Of a stretch of 14,594 bases of DNA, positions 1 to 7,211 are shown piece by piece. The stretch comes from DAOQAU01 sp964640325. GTDB taxonomy: Bacteria > Cyanobacteriota > Vampirovibrionia > Gastranaerophilales > Gastranaerophilaceae. The notes beneath the pieces are model-generated. The model saw only the letters and a list, made by a program, of their open reading frames with translations. It was not told where the DNA came from and ran no database searches. The translations under genes were made by a program, and so were the position numbers. Position 1 is the first letter of the stretch, and each line of letters starts with the position of its first letter. The DNA lies in contig CAZXID010000038.1 in the NCBI GenBank assembly GCA_964640325.1, positions 1 to 14,594 on the forward strand, given 5' to 3'.

Positions 1-123
1 TGAACTTGTACTCTCTTAATTTATCCTCATATTTATATAAAGTATTTTCATATTTAAAAATTGCCTATTTTTTATATACTTTTTAAATATTACTTTACAT
101 TTCTTAATAGAAATCGACAAAAG

Positions 124-1614
124 TCAATTATCAAAAGAATTTATTATTGCATGAGGAACTCTTGGGTCAAGCGCATTGGGTAAAATATTTGTTGCGGTTA
201 AGTCTTCTTTTTTAATTAGTGAGGCAATAGCTATTGCGCATTTGAGCTTTATCTCATCTGTAACTTTATTAATTTTATTAACGATAAGCGATTTAAAAAG
301 TCCGGGGAAAGCAAGTGAATTGTTTATCTGGTTATCAAAGTCGCTTCTGCCGGTTGCGACAATAAACGCACCTTCTTTTAAGGCTTCCTCGGGCATAATT
401 TCAGGGGTCGGATTTGCAAGCGCAAAAATTATCGGATTGGGTTTCATTTCTTTAATAAATTCAGGCTTCAAAACTCCTGCCGTTGAAAGCCCTATAAAAA
501 TATCGGCATTTTTAAGCGCCTCTTTTAAGGTGCCTTTAATTTTTTCCCTGTTGGTAATTTGTGCAAGTTTTTCAAGATAAAAATCATTGTTTTCATCCCC
601 TTCGACGACAATTCCTCTGCGATTTGTATGAATTATGTTTCTGGCACCGGCTGACAAAAGAAGCTTTGAAACCGCTTGTGCTGCAGCACCTGCACCTGAT
701 ATTACGATTTTAACATCTTGTATTTTTTTATTCGCTAATTCAAGCGCGTTTAAAAGTGCTGCTAGAACAACTATTGCCGTGCCGTGCTGGTCGTCGTGAA
801 AAACAGGTATATAAAGGCTTTCAACAAGTGCTTTTTCAATATCAAAACATTTCGGAGCGCAAATATCTTCCAAATTAACTCCCGAAAAAGATTTTTCCAA
901 AGCCTGAATTATTGTGACAATTTCCTGCGGATTTTGTGTTTTCAGGCAAAGCGAAATTGCATCCACCACGCCTAAATATTTAAATATGACGGCTTTTCCT
1001 TCCATGACAGGAATTGCCGCCGGCGCTCCGATATTGCCGAAGCCCAGTACTGCCGAACCGTCTGAAACTATTGCGACGGGCGGGCAAATATTATTATTTT
1101 CACTTAATTTTGTTTCAACCACGCCTCCTGCTTTTTCTCTGAGCAAAAGCGACTGCTGTTCAAAATCTCCTTCCAATTGGCTTATATTGAAATTAAAAAT
1201 ATTTTTTGAAAATGGCATAAAAAAGTTTTTTATATCAACGCCGCTTTTTGTAAGAACAGGGATTTCAAGGTCAAATTCAATGTCATTAATCTCATCTGCA
1301 ATGAGCGTCAAATCAATCCCGCAAAAATTGGGGTAAATGTTTTCAACAACAAGTTTTAAGAAATATTTTTTACACTCAAGCGGATAAGCGTCGATATTGA
1401 GCGTGCTTTTCAAAAAAATTGCTCTTTTTAGCGATTTTTCGTAATCAAAAGAAATAACCGCAACTGAATTTTCCCTGTTTGTATAAACGTAGGAAAGTCC
1501 GTCATTTTCCTTGATTTTCATACAGGCATGCCCGACTCCTGGCGTGTAAATTAAAGACAAAATCTCAGAACTTGTCGGCTCTATTTTTGGTACAAACTCA
1601 ATTGTTTTATACAT
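124..1614 (-). CDS. Malic enzyme (oxaloacetate-decarboxylating malate dehydrogenase), with an internal insertion
   Basis: Expected to oxidatively decarboxylate malate to pyruvate with NAD(P)+ and a divalent metal in the cytoplasm. Family signatures in order: YTPGV (residues 23-27, catalytic Tyr), VAIVSDGSAVLGFGNIG (180-196), MEGKAVIFK (204-212, catalytic Lys about 207), NLEDI (248-252, metal ligands), PVFHDDQHGTA (270-280, metal/substrate site), GAGAA (307-311, Rossmann loop), ALANPTPE (398-405) and ATGRSD (420-425). The C-terminal half matches small bacterial malic enzymes such as that of Thermotoga closely. At 496 aa it is roughly 100 residues longer than those enzymes. The extra length lies between YTNRENSVAVIS (44-55) and VAIVSDG (180-186), which are adjacent or overlapping in normal family members. 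The start is the only Met before YTPGV; an AGGA lies about 12 nt upstream. It overlaps the 3' end of rnhB by 34 nt, so it is probably the last gene of that operon. The sequence does not decide NAD versus NADP preference. Confidence 0.93.
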   Translation of the reverse strand: MYKTIEFVPKIEPTSSEILSLIYTPGVGHACMKIKENDGLSYVYTNRENSVAVISFDYEKSLKRAIFLKSTLNIDAYPLECKKYFLKLVVENIYPNFCGIDLTLIADEINDIEFDLEIPVLTKSGVDIKNFFMPFSKNIFNFNISQLEGDFEQQSLLLREKAGGVVETKLSENNNICPPVAIVSDGSAVLGFGNIGAPAAIPVMEGKAVIFKYLGVVDAISLCLKTQNPQEIVTIIQALEKSFSGVNLEDICAPKCFDIEKALVESLYIPVFHDDQHGTAIVVLAALLNALELANKKIQDVKIVISGAGAAAQAVSKLLLSAGARNIIHTNRRGIVVEGDENNDFYLEKLAQITNREKIKGTLKEALKNADIFIGLSTAGVLKPEFIKEMKPNPIIFALANPTPEIMPEEALKEGAFIVATGRSDFDNQINNSLAFPGLFKSLIVNKINKVTDEIKLKCAIAIASLIKKEDLTATNILPNALDPRVPHAIINSFDN

Positions 1615-2384
1615 TTTTCTGTATGTTTCCTTAAAAATTTCTTTCTGTGAGTTGGGGTTATCCCATATTTATCAATAGCACTTAAATGTTCTTTGGTCAA
1701 ATACCCTGCGTTTTGTACCCAGTTATACTGCGGAAATTTTTCGTGAAGTTCTGCCATATATCTGTCGCGTGAAACTTTTGCGAGAATACTTGCCGCTGCT
1801 ATGCTTGCCGATTTTGAATCACCCTTGACTATTGTTTTTTGGGTGGAATTAAAATTTTTAATCAATTTATTTCCGTCGACTAAAACCAGATATTCTATCA
1901 TCCCGAACTTGTTTCGGTATCTTTCCGATTTAGAATGCCGGTTAGATCCTGAAATAAATTCAGGATGACATATAAATTGTTTTTTTTTGTCCGATTTACT
2001 GTTCATTATTTCTTTAATAACGTTTTCGCAGGCAAGTTTCATAGCCTTTAATGAAGCATTCAAGATATTAATTTTTTCTATTTCTTCCACTTCAACACAA
2101 ACGGTCGAATTTATTGAGTTTTTAAGAATTATTTCGTATAATTCTTCTCGCTTTTTTTTAGAAAGTTTTTTTGAGTCATTCAACTCGGAAAGTTTTTTGA
2201 TTAATTCATCATCAGGACTTGGGAAATAAACCGCGCCTGCAAAAACCCCGCCCGCACCCGGTCCCCTGCCTGCTTCGTCTGTTCCTATTATTAATTTGTT
2301 AAAACTTTTATCAAACTCAAATAAATTAAATGCTGTCAAGAATAAATTTCCCCGTTTTTCCATTTCTGAAATCGCCCAAAACAT
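1581..2384 (-). CDS. rnhB: Ribonuclease HII, carrying an in-frame palindromic-repeat peptide
   Basis: Endonuclease that cuts the RNA strand of RNA-DNA hybrids and removes single ribonucleotides from DNA. The core family motifs are intact: GTDEAGRGP (34-42, catalytic D36 and E37), LNDSKKLS (68-75), INILNASLKAM (105-115), VLVDGN (167-172, catalytic D170), VKGDSKSASIAAASILAKVSRD (from 186, last acidic residue D207), then FPQY and the late GITPTHRKKF. Residues about 137-163 (CHPEFISGS through KFGMI) have no counterpart in the family; they are encoded by a 71-bp palindromic repeat placed just before the strand that carries D170, and the frame is kept. The start is uncertain: M1 has an AGGA 9 nt upstream but overlaps rbgA by 59 nt, while M8 or a TTG near residue 16 are alternatives; the conserved domain begins near residue 31. 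It follows rbgA, as in Bacillus. Confidence 0.93.
   Translation of the reverse strand: MFWAISEMEKRGNLFLTAFNLFEFDKSFNKLIIGTDEAGRGPGAGGVFAGAVYFPSPDDELIKKLSELNDSKKLSKKKREELYEIILKNSINSTVCVEVEEIEKINILNASLKAMKLACENVIKEIMNSKSDKKKQFICHPEFISGSNRHSKSERYRNKFGMIEYLVLVDGNKLIKNFNSTQKTIVKGDSKSASIAAASILAKVSRDRYMAELHEKFPQYNWVQNAGYLTKEHLSAIDKYGITPTHRKKFLRKHTEKCIKQLSLYQK
1898..1968. repeat. 71-bp double-hairpin palindromic element, copy 1 (inside rnhB)
   Basis: Two 25-nt arms (1898-1922 and 1944-1968) are inverted relative to each other with 20 of 25 positions matching, separated by a 21-nt spacer. Each arm can also fold on itself (for example ATCCTGAA / TTCAGGAT). On the minus strand it is translated in frame as part of RNase HII. 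A second copy with the same total length and spacer length lies at 10861-10931. The architecture resembles Rickettsia palindromic elements, which are known to sit in frame inside genes, but no common origin is claimed. Confidence 0.85.
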
Positions 2385-3198
2385 AAGCTGAAGTCCTTTG
2401 AATATCAGGCTGTGCGCCTTTTACAATCCAATTTCTGCTTTTGGCTATATTTTCAAGCGTCAAATCCTCGTCGGATTTTAATTTATAATAATCGTAAATA
2501 TTTTGCGAATATTTTTCCTTAAGAATCAAAAGCAATTCCCTTGCAACCATCTCATCTTCATAAGCGTTCTGAGAAACAGAATTTACAAAAGCAAGCCTTC
2601 TTGCCCTGTCTTGATTTTCCTGTTTCATCGGAATAATCCCCGGGGTGTCAAGCAAATCGATTTTAGGATTAATTTTCACCCATTGCTGCTGTCTTGTAAC
2701 CCCTGCCTTTGCACCGACTTTGGTCTTAGAAGTTTTAGTTAATTTATTTATAATACTGGATTTGCCCACATTTGGCATCCCGACCACCATAACCCTTGCA
2801 CTGCGACGAAGTAGCCCCTTTTTCATTAACGCCTGAATTCTGGGTTCACTCAATTCGATTACTTTATTTATTATTTTGCTCAAATCCTTTGAGTTTTTGG
2901 CATCAGAAGTCAAAACCGGACAAGAAGTTTCTTTTTCCAGTCTTTTTACCCATTCTTTCAATTCATGTTCATTAACCAAATCGGATTTATTGAACAAAAG
3001 CAAACGGGGCTTTTCACCCAAAAGTTTTTCAATATTACTGTATCGGCTGCTTAAAGGAAGCCTTGCATCAAGTACTTCAATCACCGAATCAACCAACGAA
3101 AGCTGTTCTTTGAGTTTTTTTTCAGCCTTTGCGATGTGTCCCGGGTACCAATGAATATGACCATGAATAACTTGGCTTTTTTCAGTTTCATTACTCAT
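2326..3198 (-). CDS. rbgA: Ribosome biogenesis GTPase RbgA (YlqF), circularly permuted
   Basis: GTPase that acts late in assembly of the 50S ribosomal subunit. The G motifs come in the permuted order typical of the YlqF/YawG group: G4 NKSD at 70-73, then the P-loop GMPNVGKSS at 140-148, a G2-type Thr in AGVTRQQQ (165-172) and G3 DTPG at 184-187. The N-terminal HWYPGHIAKA (16-25) corresponds to the WFPGHMAKA segment of the family. The length of 290 aa is normal, and the C-terminal helical domain ends in LGDFRNGKTGKF. The chosen ATG is preceded by AGAGGT about 8 nt upstream. It lies 67 bp downstream of rplS and overlaps rnhB; the order rplS-rbgA-rnhB is conserved in Bacillus, which fits coupling of ribosomal protein supply and 50S maturation. 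Confidence 0.96.
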   Translation of the reverse strand: MSNETEKSQVIHGHIHWYPGHIAKAEKKLKEQLSLVDSVIEVLDARLPLSSRYSNIEKLLGEKPRLLLFNKSDLVNEHELKEWVKRLEKETSCPVLTSDAKNSKDLSKIINKVIELSEPRIQALMKKGLLRRSARVMVVGMPNVGKSSIINKLTKTSKTKVGAKAGVTRQQQWVKINPKIDLLDTPGIIPMKQENQDRARRLAFVNSVSQNAYEDEMVARELLLILKEKYSQNIYDYYKLKSDEDLTLENIAKSRNWIVKGAQPDIQRTSAYVLGDFRNGKTGKFILDSI

Positions 3199-3219
3199 GG
3201 TCGATACCTCTTTTTTTCA

Positions 3220-3251
3220 GTTAATAGGTGAATAGGTAAATAGGTAAACAA
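3220..3251. repeat. Octad array D, GTGAATAG family, four units
   Basis: Four consecutive 8-bp units fill 3220-3251: GTTAATAG, GTGAATAG, GTAAATAG, GTAAACAA. It lies in the 67-bp gap between rplS and rbgA, ending 21 nt upstream of the rbgA start. In the sense of the transcript the unit reads CTATTCAC. Related arrays lie at 3700-3731 and 11991-12022. Confidence 0.75.
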
Positions 3252-3265
3252 GTCACCTTTTGCAT

Positions 3266-3616
3266 TTACCCCCCAATCTTCTCTTTAATTCTGGTTGCTT
3301 TACCTGAAAGATTTCTCAAATAGTACAATTTTGCGCGTCTAACATCGCCTCTTTTAAGAATATTTATCTTCTCAACTCTTGGGGAATAAACCGCAAAAAC
3401 TCTTTCAACACCAACGCCTTGGAAAATTTTTCTTACGGTAATCGTTTTGTTGACGCCGCTTCCGCGTTTTTTGATAATTGTTCCTTCAAAAGCCTGTGTT
3501 CTTTCTTTGTTTCCTTCAATAATTCTCACGAAAACTTTTACCGTATCTCCGGGGTTTAATTCGGGAAGTTCTTTATCCAGATATTGTTTTTCTAATTCAT
3601 TAATAACAGGGTTCAT
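3266..3616 (-). CDS. rplS: 50S ribosomal protein L19
   Basis: Structural protein of the large ribosomal subunit located at the subunit interface. At 116 aa it has the usual length, with recognisable L19 segments: PGDTVKVFVRIIEGNKERTQ (22-41), FEGTIIKKRGSGVNKTITVRK (43-63), GVGVERVFAVYSPRVEKI (67-84) and the C-terminal KRGDVRRAKLYYLRNLSGKATRIKEK. The start has GAGG immediately upstream and an AGGA 8 nt upstream. It is separated from the preceding FlhA-like gene by 172 bp, which may hold its own promoter: a TAATAT with a weak TTTAAA on the minus strand is visible near 3650-3679, but I do not call it. It probably heads the rplS-rbgA-rnhB-malic enzyme group. Confidence 0.98.
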   Translation of the reverse strand: MNPVINELEKQYLDKELPELNPGDTVKVFVRIIEGNKERTQAFEGTIIKKRGSGVNKTITVRKIFQGVGVERVFAVYSPRVEKINILKRGDVRRAKLYYLRNLSGKATRIKEKIGG

Positions 3617-3699
3617 GACCTCATCCTTTACTTTTTCGACTGTGTAACTATATTAATTCTATTTAAAAAATAATTTAAAATCAAGAGGGAGCTTAAAAG

Positions 3700-3731
3700 G
3701 TGACTAAGTGAATAGGTGAATAGGTAAAAAG
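3700..3731. repeat. Octad array E, GTGAATAG family, four units
   Basis: Four consecutive 8-bp units: GTGACTAA, GTGAATAG, GTGAATAG, GTAAAAAG. It is followed at about 3747-3784 by a looser inverted series containing CTATTCACC, which can pair with GGTGAATAG of the array. It lies in the 172-bp gap between the FlhA-like gene and rplS. Confidence 0.75.
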
Positions 3732-3788
3732 TTTTTGCCTGTCTTCTTTTCACATTTCACTTCTATTCACCATTTACTATTTCCTGGA

Positions 3789-5270
3789 CTATATTTCGTC
3801 AATTATTTCTACGACAAAATCATTTGAAATCTCTTCTTTTGCAAGCACTTTTATATTATTAACAAACTGCGACAAAATCATAAACATCATATGCCTTGCC
3901 TCAAGCGAAGTAAGCACGACTATATTCCCCAAATCAATATTAAGAGATTTTGCTTTTTTGTAAATATTTTTTGCAATTTTTTCAATTTTTGTTCCGTCAA
4001 TTTTTATTACAGTTTCTTTAGAATTAATTTTTGAAAAAATACCCTTATAAGTGCTCTCGGAAAGTTCAAAAACCTGAATAACATTATCTGCAGAAGCTAC
4101 GCCTTTGCTTATAAATCTTGAGAGCGAAAGCCTTATTTTATCAAGCAAATCTTCTTTTGTATCTTCATCGGAAAAGTCGTTTATTTTTTCAAATATATAT
4201 ATAATATCTTTTATTGAAATTTCTTCTCTCAAAAGATTTACCAAAATATATCTCAAATCGGCAGCAGAGATAAAATCGGGAATAATATTTTCAATCAGAA
4301 ACATATTTTCTTGGCTTACTATTTCCATATAGCGGTTAATATCCGAGTAGTCAAAAATTTCATCTATATATTTAATTATAGTGTTTTCAAGCAATCTACA
4401 GATAAATTCAGACGGTTTCAAGCCTTTTTGCCAAAAGCTTTTTGTCTTTTTTTCTTCAAGCCAGACAATTTTTTTGCCTGTGATTTCATCCATCGAATAA
4501 ATCGCTCCCTTTTCTTTTTTACTCAACTTCAAATCGTCTTCAAAAAACATAAGATATTTTGGATAAGCAAAAGAGTTCAAAACCTCCTGTCCTCTTATTT
4601 TTATGCTGAATTCATAAGGGCTTAAATTATCATCATCTTCAAAAATTATTTTCGGGATAACGTATCCTAACCTGTCAGTCATTTTTTGGCGCAGGTTAAC
4701 CGTTTCAGACACCAGTTCAGCTGCCAAATCGGGGTTTACCAAATCCAAAATTTCTTCGCTCAAGGAAATTGATAATTTTTCCTGCTTAATTTTTGAATAC
4801 ATAACATCGGGCGAAATGGTTTTTATAAGCTGCTGGCGTAAATCTTCCAGCTCCCTTAAACCTTTTGAAATCTCGTCATTTAAATGTTTTCTGTTTTTTG
4901 AAATCGGCGCCTCAGACTGTGCCTCAAGCTGAGTTTTAATTTTATTTATTTTTTTCCTCTGCTCCTTGATTTTTTCTTGAAGCTCCCTGCAGGACTCATA
5001 AGGCGAAAGCTGTGAGGAGAGCATTTTTTCCATTTGGGTTTTAAAGTTTTTTATATTTATAACATCTTCTGCCGCATTTTCCTGCTCTTGAGCATTCTCG
5101 CTTGCAAAAATGCAGTTGTATTGGTATCCGCCATCTTCTGCTTCAACCTCATGCATGCTGTATAAATCCCAGCCCGCCTGAGACATTTCATTTAGCAGGT
5201 TTTCAAGTGCATTTGTGTTATCACTCGGTACTGATTTTATAATGTAGCGCATTCTTGAATTTTTGAACAT
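3789..5270 (-). CDS. Soluble FlhA C-terminal-domain-like protein with DUF4177-like N-terminus
   Basis: Three parts are visible in 493 aa. Residues 7-56 (RYIIKSV, AGWDLYSM, GGYQYNCIFA) resemble the small DUF4177 fold. Residues about 91-151 are Lys/Glu/Gln-rich and look like a coiled coil. Residues about 167-493 match the cytoplasmic domain of FlhA/type III export-gate proteins: LGYVIPKIIFEDDDNLSPYE (201-220) corresponds to LGFVVPPVRIRDNLxLxPxEY, FSIKIRGQEV (221-230) to the following strand, NIIPDFISAADLRYILVNLL (328-347) to LVPDLLSLGDLQKVLQNLL, EEISIKDIIYIFE (349-361) to the VSIRDLRTILE segment, and the late NIVVLTSLEARHMMFMIL to the terminal subdomain. There is no hydrophobic membrane region and no FHIPEP half, so it cannot be a normal export gate. 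No flagellar or secretion gene is in the window. The start has AGGA 6 nt upstream, and only 9 nt separate it from pdp, so the two are probably co-translated. The role is unknown; docking of export substrates or a repurposed scaffold is possible. Confidence 0.8.
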   Translation of the reverse strand: MFKNSRMRYIIKSVPSDNTNALENLLNEMSQAGWDLYSMHEVEAEDGGYQYNCIFASENAQEQENAAEDVINIKNFKTQMEKMLSSQLSPYESCRELQEKIKEQRKKINKIKTQLEAQSEAPISKNRKHLNDEISKGLRELEDLRQQLIKTISPDVMYSKIKQEKLSISLSEEILDLVNPDLAAELVSETVNLRQKMTDRLGYVIPKIIFEDDDNLSPYEFSIKIRGQEVLNSFAYPKYLMFFEDDLKLSKKEKGAIYSMDEITGKKIVWLEEKKTKSFWQKGLKPSEFICRLLENTIIKYIDEIFDYSDINRYMEIVSQENMFLIENIIPDFISAADLRYILVNLLREEISIKDIIYIFEKINDFSDEDTKEDLLDKIRLSLSRFISKGVASADNVIQVFELSESTYKGIFSKINSKETVIKIDGTKIEKIAKNIYKKAKSLNIDLGNIVVLTSLEARHMMFMILSQFVNNIKVLAKEEISNDFVVEIIDEI

Positions 5271-5279
5271 CTTGCTTCC

Positions 5280-6584
5280 TTATTTTATAATTTTATAAAT
5301 CAAATTCTGAGCTTCAGGCTTGCCTGAAGTGAGTTCAAAGGCTTGATTGCAAACCTCTTGTGCAAGCTTTGTTTTTGCCTGGTCGTTTGAATAGATAGTG
5401 TAAAGGACTTCGCCTTTTTTGCAAAATTCGCCATGTTTTTTATTTAAATAAACTCCGACGCTATAATCTATATCATCGGATTTTTTCTCTCTGCCTGCGC
5501 CTAAAAGTTTGCAGCCGTAGGCAATTTTATAGGCATCAATTTTACTTACATATCCTTGATTTTGGGATTTGATTTCCACTTTATATTTTGCCTGAGAAAA
5601 TTTTGAATAGTCGTCAACAACGCTGCTGTCGCCGCCTTGTGCTTTGATTAATTCTCTTAACTTTTCAAGCGCTTTGCCCGACTTAACCATATTTTGCAAA
5701 TATTCTTTTGCCTCTTTTTCATCATCAAATTTGCCGACCTGCATAAGCGCAATAACCCCGAATTCATAGGTTAAATCAGTTAAATCCCCTTGCGTATGAC
5801 CTTTTAAAAATTCAATGGATTCAATTACTTCAATCGAATTACCGATTGCCCTTCCCAAAGGCTCTTCCATGGAAGTTATTACCGCAATCAGTGATTTTGA
5901 AAGCCTTTTGCCCACATTAACCATGAGTTTTGAAAGTTCAACAGCATCTTGAGCTGTTTTGTTAAAAGACCCGCAACCGTATTTGACATCAAGAATTATG
6001 TTATCAGCACCTGATGCTGCTTTTTTAGAAACAATAGAAGATGCAACTAACGGCATACTGTCTATTGTTGCTGTTACATCTCGCAGAGCATAAATTTTTC
6101 CGTCTGCAGGGGTGAGATTTTGACTCTGTGAGGCAATGGCGACATTTATTTTTTCAACCTGAGAAAGAATCTGCTCAATCGAAAGTTCTGTCTTAAAGCC
6201 CGGAATTGCTTCCAATTTATCAATAGTTCCTCCTGTATGCCCAAGCCCTCTACCCGACATTTTAACTATCGGAACTCCGCAAGCTGCCAACAGGGGGATT
6301 AACGTAATGGTAACTTTGTCCCCTACTCCACCGGTTGAATGTTTGTCCACAACGCTTTTTGCAAAATCTTTTAAATCAATTACACTGCCTGACTTTATAA
6401 TTGCATCTGTCAGCCATGTGGTTTCATCTTCATTCATTGCGTTGAAATAAATCGCCATAAGCCATGCACTAATCTGATAATCAGGCGCAGAACCGTCCAT
6501 CATGGAAGAAATTATGAAATTAATCTCCTCTTGCGTATGGTTAAGCCCCTTTTTCTTTTTTTCGATTAAATCAACTATTCGCAT
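5280..6584 (-). CDS. pdp: Pyrimidine-nucleoside phosphorylase (thymidine/uridine phosphorylase family)
   Basis: Cleaves pyrimidine (deoxy)nucleosides with phosphate to the base and (deoxy)ribose 1-phosphate in nucleoside salvage. The 434-aa product lines up throughout with Bacillus Pdp: DKHSTGGVGDK (80-90) for phosphate binding, KMSGRGLGHTGGTIDKLEA (from 108) for the active site, LTPADGKIYALRDVTATIDS, then KYGCGSF and the C-terminal lobe with GAGREKKSDDIDYSVG. Sequence detail favours the Pdp branch over E. coli DeoA, but substrate range cannot be read from sequence. An upstream in-frame ATG at 6605 would add seven residues; the internal ATG at 6584 is chosen because AAGGA sits about 7 nt before it and its product begins MRIVDLIEKKKKG, like family members. 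It lies downstream of ompH and just upstream of the FlhA-like gene. Confidence 0.93.
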   Translation of the reverse strand: MRIVDLIEKKKKGLNHTQEEINFIISSMMDGSAPDYQISAWLMAIYFNAMNEDETTWLTDAIIKSGSVIDLKDFAKSVVDKHSTGGVGDKVTITLIPLLAACGVPIVKMSGRGLGHTGGTIDKLEAIPGFKTELSIEQILSQVEKINVAIASQSQNLTPADGKIYALRDVTATIDSMPLVASSIVSKKAASGADNIILDVKYGCGSFNKTAQDAVELSKLMVNVGKRLSKSLIAVITSMEEPLGRAIGNSIEVIESIEFLKGHTQGDLTDLTYEFGVIALMQVGKFDDEKEAKEYLQNMVKSGKALEKLRELIKAQGGDSSVVDDYSKFSQAKYKVEIKSQNQGYVSKIDAYKIAYGCKLLGAGREKKSDDIDYSVGVYLNKKHGEFCKKGEVLYTIYSNDQAKTKLAQEVCNQAFELTSGKPEAQNLIYKIIK

Positions 6585-6609
6585 AAATATTCCTTTTTTA
6601 TTCATGAAC

Positions 6610-6666
6610 TCATCAGTTTATAAGTTATTCTACAACTTATAAACTGATAATCTGATAAACTTATAA
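6610..6666. repeat. Octad array A with inverted arm, ACTTATAA family
   Basis: Two inverted units (TCATCAGT 6610-6617, TTATAAGT 6618-6625), a 9-nt spacer, then four direct units (ACTTATAA, ACTGATAA, TCTGATAA, ACTTATAA; 6635-6666). The inverted part gives a perfect 15-bp stem (6612-6626 with 6634-6648) and a 7-nt loop. It occupies nearly the whole ompH-pdp gap and ends 2 nt from the ompH stop codon. No T-run follows in the transcript direction, so it is not a standard terminator. Confidence 0.8.
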
Positions 6667-6668
6667 TT

Positions 6669-7115
6669 TTACTTTAATTTTTGCAAAACCAAATCTGTAA
6701 CATCAATTCCGCCGACAAAAATTATTCTGAAATCAACTATTGTATCAAGTTTTTGCTCAATAAGAACTTGTCTTGCCGCTTCTTGAATTTTATTATAAAC
6801 AGCTTCTTCTTTTTGCACTTTTAACTTCATATATGCTTCTTCTTTCAACTTGAATTCTTTTGCCGTTTTTTCTTCAAAATTTTTCTTCTTGATTGGCGTA
6901 TCCAAAGCTTTAAATTCTTTTTCCTTATCCACCAGATACTGTTGAAGTTCTAAACCTTTTGCATCGACTTCTTTAACAGCAGCCTGAGCAAAAGGGCAGC
7001 TTTCTTGAATTTTTTTATAATTAATGTAACCGATGCCGCCTTCGGCTTTAGCCGGCAGCGAACACCACGCAAAAACCATAAATGCCATCGCCAAAATTGT
7101 AAATTTAATTTTCAT
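6669..7115 (-). CDS. Periplasmic OmpH/Skp-family chaperone
   Basis: Small periplasmic chaperone expected to hold unfolded outer-membrane proteins on their way to the BAM complex. The 148-aa precursor begins with a clear signal peptide (MKIK, then a hydrophobic stretch, cleavage after AKA at residue 24). The mature part starts with GIGYINYKKIQESCP, the usual Skp opening strand, followed by a long charged helical stretch (about 40-120, Lys/Glu-rich, likely coiled coil), and ends with IDVTDLVLQKLK, matching the terminal GIDVTxxVLxxL strand of the family. GGAGG lies 5 nt before the ATG. It directly follows bamA on the same strand, the common bamA-skp pairing. Cys18 is within the signal peptide but lacks a proper lipobox, so a lipoprotein is unlikely. 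Confidence 0.9.
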   Translation of the reverse strand: MKIKFTILAMAFMVFAWCSLPAKAEGGIGYINYKKIQESCPFAQAAVKEVDAKGLELQQYLVDKEKEFKALDTPIKKKNFEEKTAKEFKLKEEAYMKLKVQKEEAVYNKIQEAARQVLIEQKLDTIVDFRIIFVGGIDVTDLVLQKLK

Positions 7116-7148
7116 AATGCCTCCTTTTTTGTTTATAATTTTAGAAAA

Positions 7149-7206
7149 TTATCAGTTTATCAGATTTTTTTACAACTTATAAACTTATCACTTGATAAAC
7201 TTATAA
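7149..7206. repeat. Octad array B with inverted arm, ACTTATAA family
   Basis: Two inverted units (TTATCAGT 7149-7156, TTATCAGA 7157-7164), a 10-nt spacer, then four direct units (ACTTATAA, ACTTATCA, CTTGATAA, ACTTATAA; 7175-7206). This is the same architecture as array A. It lies in the bamA-ompH gap and ends 5 nt from the bamA stop codon. Confidence 0.8.
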
Positions 7207-7211
7207 TCTTA

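Noticed and set aside
99..114. Small inverted repeat ATTTCT / AGAAAT downstream of the malic enzyme as a terminator
   Set aside because: Only 6 bp, all-weak pairs apart from one per arm, and no T-run in the transcript direction.
176..1336. Plus-strand open frames opposite the malic enzyme
   Set aside because: They lie antisense to a gene with clear family motifs throughout and show no recognisable domain of their own.
3220..3251. Octad arrays as a CRISPR array
   Set aside because: Units are contiguous 8-mers without spacers, total about 32 bp, and no cas gene is present.
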